Origin: JANPLN01 sp041736155
GTDB taxonomy: Bacteria > Bdellovibrionota > Bdellovibrionia > Bdellovibrionales > JAGQZY01
Direction of reading: 5' to 3'
Length of the DNA: 25,303 bases
Assembly (NCBI GenBank): GCA_041736155.1
Contig: JBGSUL010000059.1
Span: forward strand, 1 to 25,303
Below are positions 21,366 to 25,303 of the stretch, one piece after another. Position 1 is the first letter of the stretch. Each line of letters opens with the position of its first letter. Position numbers and translations under genes: made by a program. The notes under the pieces are model-generated. The model saw nothing but the letters and a program-made list of their open reading frames with translations. It searched no databases and was not told where the DNA came from.

Positions 21366-22700
21366 ATGTCTAGCTACGATCTTCTTATCAAAAACGGCGA
21401 ATGTGTTTTAACCGATTCTCAAGGTCGTTTGCGACGGGAAAAAACCAATTTGGGCATCAAAGATGGAAAAATTCTCGCTCTTGGTCTAGCTGCAAACACC
21501 TCTGCCAAAGCCGTGCTCGATGCGCAACATCTGACCATTCTCCCGGGAGTGATCGATAGCCAAGTGCATTTTCGCGAGCCGGGCCTCACCCACAAAGAAG
21601 ATCTCTACACGGGCACTCTCTCTGCGCTTTGTGGAGGTGTTGCGACGATTTTTGAAATGCCAAACACTTCACCCAATACCAGTACTCAAGCGCGCATAGA
21701 TGAAAAATTAAATCTCGCGCAGAGCAAAGCTAAATCGCATTATGCATTTTTTGTTGGCGCTACCAACGACAATCCCGAAAGTTTAGAGTCGATCGCCCAA
21801 ACCAAAGGCTGCTGCGGAATTAAAATTTTTATGGGTAGTTCGACGGGGGATCTTTTAGTTTCTGAAGATACCTATCTGGATCGTATTTTAAAAAATGTTA
21901 CACGCCCCATTTCTGTTCATTGTGAAGATGAAAAACTTTTGATCGCGCGTAAATCTATCGCCACCCAAGGCGCCTTACCACGCTTTCATCCGAAATGGCG
22001 TAATGTAGAGAGCGCGCTTCGCGCTACACAAAGAATCGTAGCTCTCGCAGAAAAATACCGCCGCAAAGTGCATGTGCTCCATATTGCTTCTGCTGAAGAA
22101 ATGGCTTTTTTGAAAAACAAAAAACACGCTGCCACGGTTGAGTGTCTCCCTCAGTATCTCACCCTCTCGGCACCCGAATGTTATGAACGCCTTGGCACCT
22201 ACGCACAAATGAACCCACCGATTCGCGAACAGCACCATCAAGACGCTCTCTGGAAAGCGCTTCGCGAAGGCGTGATTGACGTGCTCGGCTCTGATCACGC
22301 TCCGCACACCCGCGAGGAAAAAGACAAGCCATACCCACGCTCCCCGTCTGGCTTAACCGGGGTGCAAACTCTCGTCCCGTTGATGCTCAACCATGTGGCG
22401 CAAAAGCGTTTATCTCTCGAACGTTTGGTGGAGTTGATTTGTCGCAATCCTGCACATATCTTCCGCGCTAAAGGCAAAGGACAAATCGCCGTGGGCTTTG
22501 ATGCCGACTTCACGATTGTGGATTTAAAAAAGCAAAAGATGATTTCCAACTCGTGGATCCGCAGCCGCGTGGGCTGGACACCTTACGACGGCATGACGGT
22601 TGAAGGATGGCCCATGATGACTCTCCTCAAGGGCCAAATCGCCATGCGCGAAGACACTCTATTTAGTAACGTGATTGGCGAAGCCGTCGAGTTTTATTAA
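21366..22700 (+). CDS. pyrC: Dihydroorotase
   Basis: A 444-residue amidohydrolase for the third step of pyrimidine synthesis, the reversible cyclisation of carbamoyl aspartate to dihydroorotate. I start at 21366 because AAGGA lies about 9 nt upstream and the protein then begins MSSYDLLIKNG as expected; an in-frame ATG at 21282 would run into the divergent gene. Metal-centre residues are visible: His68 in 'VIDSQVHFREPG', carbamylated Lys152 in 'GIKIFMGSSTG', His184 in 'SVHCEDE', His238 in 'VLHIAS' and Asp309 in 'GSDHAPH'. The first histidine of the usual H-x-H is Gln66, as in the Bacteroidetes-type dihydroorotases (DDQVHFREPG), so this is a known variant, not a defect. The stop codon overlaps that of the convergent protease gene. 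Confidence 0.92.
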   Translation: MSSYDLLIKNGECVLTDSQGRLRREKTNLGIKDGKILALGLAANTSAKAVLDAQHLTILPGVIDSQVHFREPGLTHKEDLYTGTLSALCGGVATIFEMPNTSPNTSTQARIDEKLNLAQSKAKSHYAFFVGATNDNPESLESIAQTKGCCGIKIFMGSSTGDLLVSEDTYLDRILKNVTRPISVHCEDEKLLIARKSIATQGALPRFHPKWRNVESALRATQRIVALAEKYRRKVHVLHIASAEEMAFLKNKKHAATVECLPQYLTLSAPECYERLGTYAQMNPPIREQHHQDALWKALREGVIDVLGSDHAPHTREEKDKPYPRSPSGLTGVQTLVPLMLNHVAQKRLSLERLVELICRNPAHIFRAKGKGQIAVGFDADFTIVDLKKQKMISNSWIRSRVGWTPYDGMTVEGWPMMTLLKGQIAMREDTLFSNVIGEAVEFY

Positions 22701-23584
22701 GGGTTCCAGTGACTGAAGGTTTCGCTCACGCGAGTGACGTCTTCGCCGCGGCAGCCATTGCTATCGCAAACGTTAGTGACGTAACAACCATTCTTGTAGC
22801 GAAAGTCTGTTTCTCCACGTACCAGAATTCCTTCGATCTCGCCTGTATTTTCGTTAAACACGGCACTACCTGAGTTGCCTCCGTAGGTATCGAGGTTAGC
22901 AATAAAGTAAGCGGCTGGCTGCGTACTACGCACGGCTGCTCCGGCGGCAATCTTCGTCGGCAATCCTGACGGATGACCGATAACCACCAAAGGATCTCCC
23001 TCTGAAACCTGACCTGCTTGACGCACGGCCAATGGTAATCGTCCAACAACCGGTCGATCCAATCGAATCAACGCATAATCCGACATAGTGGATGAATTCA
23101 TCTCACTAAAAATTAGCTCTTTGCATGAGTAAACGTCTTCTTTTTTTGCATACGATGGAGTGAGTCCTGCAGAAAAATAAGAAAAATCAAAAACAAACTG
23201 TGTGCCCTGACATGCTACTAAGTTGCGCACGCAATGACCGGCGGTCATAACGATGTCGGGAGCAATGAGCGATCCTGAACAAAACGCCGCCGTCACTTGA
23301 TCGTAAAAAGGCTCATTCTTGCAGAGACTTTGCGAAGTTGCATAGGAAGTTGTTTTAATTTTAAACCCGCCACTATCGGCAGTCATTTTACTGCTATTGA
23401 TCAAGGCCACCGTTGAACGCGCGCGATCCAACCATTCCATGGCTGAGACCTGATAAACATCTTGGCGGTCATCTTGGCCGTAAACCACGCGTGGGTTAAC
23501 ACTCACTTCTTTTGAGTCCGTGACAGATGTAGAGTTTTGGCAACCTGTAAAAACAAGTAAACTAAGACAAATCATTTTTTTCAT
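22697..23584 (-). CDS. Trypsin-like serine protease, lipoprotein
   Basis: A 295-residue chymotrypsin-fold protease (family S1). The lipobox FTGC gives Cys15, so the enzyme is anchored to a membrane. The catalytic triad is visible: His117 in 'TAGHC', Asp169 in 'SDYALIRLD' and Ser238 in 'GNSGSA'. Several cysteine pairs suggest disulfides. The residue six before the catalytic Ser is Asp232 (LDTYGGNSG), but the specificity pocket cannot be assigned with confidence. The ATG at 23584 is preceded by eight G (23589-23596), an extreme Shine-Dalgarno; an in-frame start at 23605 would put that G run inside the coding region. The last bases overlap the dihydroorotase stop. Confidence 0.88.
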   Translation of the reverse strand: MKKMICLSLLVFTGCQNSTSVTDSKEVSVNPRVVYGQDDRQDVYQVSAMEWLDRARSTVALINSSKMTADSGGFKIKTTSYATSQSLCKNEPFYDQVTAAFCSGSLIAPDIVMTAGHCVRNLVACQGTQFVFDFSYFSAGLTPSYAKKEDVYSCKELIFSEMNSSTMSDYALIRLDRPVVGRLPLAVRQAGQVSEGDPLVVIGHPSGLPTKIAAGAAVRSTQPAAYFIANLDTYGGNSGSAVFNENTGEIEGILVRGETDFRYKNGCYVTNVCDSNGCRGEDVTRVSETFSHWNP

Positions 23585-23588
23585 ATAT

Positions 23589-23596
23589 CCCCCCCC
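23589..23596 (-). promoter_or_regulatory. G8 ribosome-binding site of the protease gene
   Basis: Eight consecutive G on the minus strand, 4 nt before the ATG. It decides the start at 23584 and is the longest of several G-run ribosome-binding sites in this window. Confidence 0.6.
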
Positions 23597-23658
23597 TAAA
23601 ACCATCTATTCATCCTAAAAACGAAAAGGGGGCCTGACACGATCTCATTCTGATACAA

Positions 23659-23673
23659 AGGACTTTAAGTCCT
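23659..23673. promoter_or_regulatory. Palindromic operator candidate in a divergent promoter region
   Basis: AGGACTT-T-AAGTCCT, 7-bp perfect arms with a 1-nt centre, followed by a TAGGTCTTAGGT direct repeat. It lies between the divergent protease (-) and small lipoprotein (+) genes, 22 bp before a TATACT -10 box (23696-23701). Confidence 0.4.
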
Positions 23674-23695
23674 AGGTCTTAGGTAAAAAGCACCC

Positions 23696-23701
23696 TATAC
23701 T
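23696..23701 (+). promoter_or_regulatory. -10 element of the small lipoprotein gene
   Basis: TATACT (one mismatch to TATAAT), 22 nt before the ATG at 23724. No good -35 box; the upstream palindrome may bind an activator. Confidence 0.35.
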
Positions 23702-23723
23702 AAATGAAGGACTGGGGGAGTTT

Positions 23724-24164
23724 ATGCGGGAACGTCACTTTAAGATTGCCATGATCTTTGGTTGTCTTTCATTGGTATTATTGCAATATCAAAATTGCGG
23801 ATCGCAAGCTCCACAAGATTCATCATCAACCATCGTCCAAGACCCAGATCTGGGTGTGATTAATCAAGTGAACACAGGTTCCATTCAGTTTTTACAAACC
23901 AAAACAGAAATCGATGCCTCAGCACAAGATATCGTCGCTTACGGAGTTTGCTCCGTGGAACAACAAGGCGCTTTGCTTAGTTGGAAATTGGTCGATGAAA
24001 ATGAACAAGTAGTCTCGAAGGGCCGCTCCACCTGTGATCGCGGAACATTCGAAATCATCTCCAGCGATATCTCTTCTTTGGATTGCGGCTCTCTATCGAA
24101 GCTCACTGCCTACCTAGGCTCTTCCGAAAAAACCGAGCTCATCGTTGAGAAAAAGTGTCAGTAA
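23724..24164 (+). CDS. Small exported protein with the QYQNCG N-terminus
   Basis: A 146-residue protein with a hydrophobic leader (7-21) and Cys25 in 'LLQYQNCGS'. This is not a canonical lipobox, but the '(F/Y)QNCG' junction recurs in short exported proteins of Bdellovibrio-like bacteria and may be their lipidation or anchoring signal. The mature part looks like a small beta-sandwich ('GALLSWKLVDENEQVVSKG') with four more cysteines (VCSV, STCDR, LDCGS, KKCQ), enough for two disulfides. GGGGGAG precedes the ATG. It is divergent from the protease lipoprotein gene, across a shared palindrome. The function is unknown. Confidence 0.75.
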   Translation: MRERHFKIAMIFGCLSLVLLQYQNCGSQAPQDSSSTIVQDPDLGVINQVNTGSIQFLQTKTEIDASAQDIVAYGVCSVEQQGALLSWKLVDENEQVVSKGRSTCDRGTFEIISSDISSLDCGSLSKLTAYLGSSEKTELIVEKKCQ

Positions 24165-24193
24165 GTAAAGGTGCGATCTGCTCAGCAAATATC

Positions 24194-24445
24194 TCACTCA
24201 AAAGTAATAACAGTGTTAAACTGTGGTAAAAGCTCAAGGGTTTTAGCCTCTATTTCTGCAAATGAAGGATTTACCATTTTTTTATCCTCTATCATGCAAC
24301 CAATTTCGATCTCGTTATCTAGTTTCAACTTAAACCCGAAGAGGTCAGGCGCCAGTTTGCGAATTTCTGCCAATTTTACTTTGAGACCCTGTTCTAAAAT
24401 TATTTTTAAACGATCTTCCGTTTCTTTGTATCCGGCAATTTCCAA
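24194..24445 (-). pseudogene. Orphan C-terminal fragment joined out of frame to the HNH-family gene
   Basis: About 83 residues, readable from TTG at 24445 (and open a few codons further upstream) to a stop at 24194. It overlaps the end of the preceding gene in another frame and has no ribosome-binding site of its own. The sequence ('ILEQGLKVKLAEIRKLAPDL', 'EIEIGCMIEDKKMVNPSF') looks like a real, compact protein domain but does not resemble the C-terminus expected for the HNH family, so it is probably the tail of a different gene left after a rearrangement. Alternatively a frameshift separates it from the upstream frame. I cannot assign a function. Confidence 0.45.
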
Positions 24446-24888
24446 ATCAACATCATAGAGAAGTGCTCTGTTTCTTTTTGACTAGAGTTTTCAATTTGAA
24501 TAATTAGGTTACGTTTTTGCTCGGAGCTAATAAATTCATTTTTTGTTTTCTTAAGATCTCGCGAGGCACGTTGAACTTGTGTAGCTTGGGATAAGGTCAG
24601 CGAGCCGTTTTCAAACTTTTCGGCCACCTCTGGCAACTCCCGAAGCAATCTCGCCCCATCGATTCGGCGCATGGCCGCTCCTGGACTATAACCAAAATCT
24701 TTGACTAAAAAATCAAACAAGCTCGTGTGACCTTTTTCTATATAAATTTTCCGTCGATCGATTTCAGCAATGCACTCCAGCACTTGACCTGTAATTTTGC
24801 GCTCGTTACGCACAAGGTTTTCAAAACAAGCAACCAAATGGTTTTTGGGTAAATTCCTAAAATTTGCATTTGAAATATTTTGCTCCAC
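24406..24888 (-). CDS. N-terminal part of a Bdellovibrio-type HNH-family protein (truncated)
   Basis: 160 residues. GTG start with a perfect AGGAGG about 6 nt upstream. The sequence ('ITGQVLECIAEIDRRKIYIEKGHTSLFDFLVKDFGYSPGAAMRRIDGARLLRELPEVAEKFENGSLTLSQATQVQRA', quoted here only by its elements RRKIYIEKG, GYSPGAAMRRI, LRELPEV and GSLTLSQATQ) resembles the N-terminal region of HNH endonuclease-like proteins that are abundant in Bdellovibrio genomes. Those proteins continue with a long C-terminal part ending in an HNH zinc-finger nuclease. Here the frame ends soon after 'QIENSSQKETEHF' and no HNH motif follows in any frame, so the nuclease is lost. The role of the intact family is not firmly known. 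Confidence 0.6.
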   Translation of the reverse strand: MEQNISNANFRNLPKNHLVACFENLVRNERKITGQVLECIAEIDRRKIYIEKGHTSLFDFLVKDFGYSPGAAMRRIDGARLLRELPEVAEKFENGSLTLSQATQVQRASRDLKKTKNEFISSEQKRNLIIQIENSSQKETEHFSMMLIWKLPDTKKRKIV

Positions 24889-25138
24889 TATATCCTCCTA
24901 GAAAAAAGAATGTAACATGAGTTTTATTTTCTCATTTTTTGAGGATTTTAAAAACCGGACAGATTTTTCAATTTAAGCGTAATTGCTCATAGCACGCTTT
25001 TAACGCCCCTCTATTGCCGGAACTTTGCTAGTGCAGGAAGGGGTATTGATTCGTTTTTAATTTTTCTGAGAGAGATGATAAGCACACCAAAAATACGGTC
25101 AAATATTTTTTATTGCCTAGTTCCGGATTAATACCGAA
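24889..25138. other. Gene-free AT-rich stretch between the HNH-family gene and the IS end
   Basis: About 250 bp without a supported gene. It holds the AGGAGG of the HNH-family gene, a weak ATGAG/CTCAT inverted repeat (24917-24935) where its promoter or operator would lie, and complementary CCGGAAC/GTTCCGG pieces at about 25018 and 25120. Nothing else was recognised. Confidence 0.4.
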
Positions 25139-25139
25139 T

Positions 25140-25303
25140 TGACGCGTTGCTGGTATCGCTACGGCAGTATAAATGACCTTTACCCCGTTTTTAGTGCCAG
25201 TAAATTATTTTTCTTCTGTAACACAGCCTTTTCCTGATGTGCAAATTCTTTTGGTGTTAAGTAATCAAGTGAACTGTGTGGACGCTCTTCGTTGTAATGT
25301 TTT
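25140..25303 (-). mobile_element. Right end of an IS3-family insertion sequence (right copy, inverted)
   Basis: Minus-strand copy of the left-end element. The last 141 bases of the window (25163-25303) are the exact reverse complement of 1-141, and the terminal ~24 bp differ at four positions. The element end is TGACGCG on the plus strand at about 25140. Its body lies beyond the right edge, so both IS copies point their 3' ends into the window. Confidence 0.8.
25180..25302 (-). CDS. IS3-family transposase OrfB, C-terminal fragment (partial, right copy)
   Basis: Forty codons identical to those at 2-124, on the opposite strand, again cut by the window edge. The diagnostic block YNEERPHSSLDYLTPKEF marks the end of the integrase core. 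Confidence 0.85.
   Translation of the reverse strand, partial: KHYNEERPHSSLDYLTPKEFAHQEKAVLQKKNNLLALKTG

Noticed and set aside
21366..22700. Dihydroorotase judged inactive because the first H of H-x-H is Gln
   Set aside because: The same substitution is found in a known dihydroorotase subfamily with otherwise intact metal ligands, as here.
1..25303. Composite transposon formed by the two IS ends
   Set aside because: The segment carries core metabolic genes and no typical cargo, only one end of each IS is visible, and the identical cut points suggest assembly breaks at a repeat.
1..25303. CRISPR arrays, tRNA or rRNA genes, phage modules
   Set aside because: No regularly spaced repeats, cloverleaf sequences or phage gene signatures were seen on either strand.

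Overview
This 25.3-kb window reads like chromosome from a Gram-negative predator-type bacterium, most likely Bdellovibrionota. The evidence is indirect: many exported proteins and lipoproteins, a short lipoprotein with the 'QYQNCG' N-terminus common in Bdellovibrio-like genomes, a fragment resembling the Bdellovibrio family of HNH-type proteins, and a mix of Shine-Dalgarno-led genes on both strands. No rRNA, tRNA, CRISPR array or phage module was found.

Layout. Both ends carry the same IS3-family transposase 3' end in inverted orientation (1-165 and 25139-25303), so the segment lies between two inverted IS copies, or is a contig broken at them. Next to the left copy is an orphan GspG-like pseudopilin head domain (364-777) with repeats on both sides. 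Then come a lipoprotein FKBP prolyl isomerase (1109-1834, -) and a FadE acyl-CoA dehydrogenase (1938-4394, -). A 600-bp gene-free stretch (4395-4993) holds a candidate small RNA with four hairpins that each expose a C-rich loop, followed by a perfect 21-bp inverted repeat. Next are a zinc-ribbon protein, an exported cyclophilin with a strong internal start, a DedA membrane protein and a cysteine-rich exported protein (4994-7831, +).

The centre (7895-15625, -) is one three-gene unit: an outer-membrane beta-barrel, an overlapping 1803-residue lipoprotein, and a THUMP/RlmL-type rRNA methyltransferase. The giant lipoprotein has a duplicated domain near its N-terminus, a coiled coil and a long glycine-zipper segment. 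It matches no family I recognise, and together with the barrel it is the best candidate here for an undescribed envelope machine.

The right third holds an Nfu iron-sulfur carrier (+), a small beta-barrel and a YdbL/DUF1318 protein (-), and a 583-residue outer-membrane protein with a partner lipoprotein (+). It continues with a HEAT-repeat exported protein coupled to a membrane coiled-coil protein (-), a dihydroorotase (+) that ends on the stop codon of a trypsin-like lipoprotein protease (-), a small lipoprotein (+), and a truncated HNH-family gene joined out of frame to an unrelated fragment (-).

Theme. Metabolic genes (fadE, pyrC, nfu, rRNA methylation) are interleaved with envelope genes: three beta-barrels, at least five lipoproteins and two prolyl isomerases. 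Several envelope genes share an unusual run of G residues in the ribosome-binding site, which is complementary to the C-rich loops of the candidate small RNA. That link is inference but testable.
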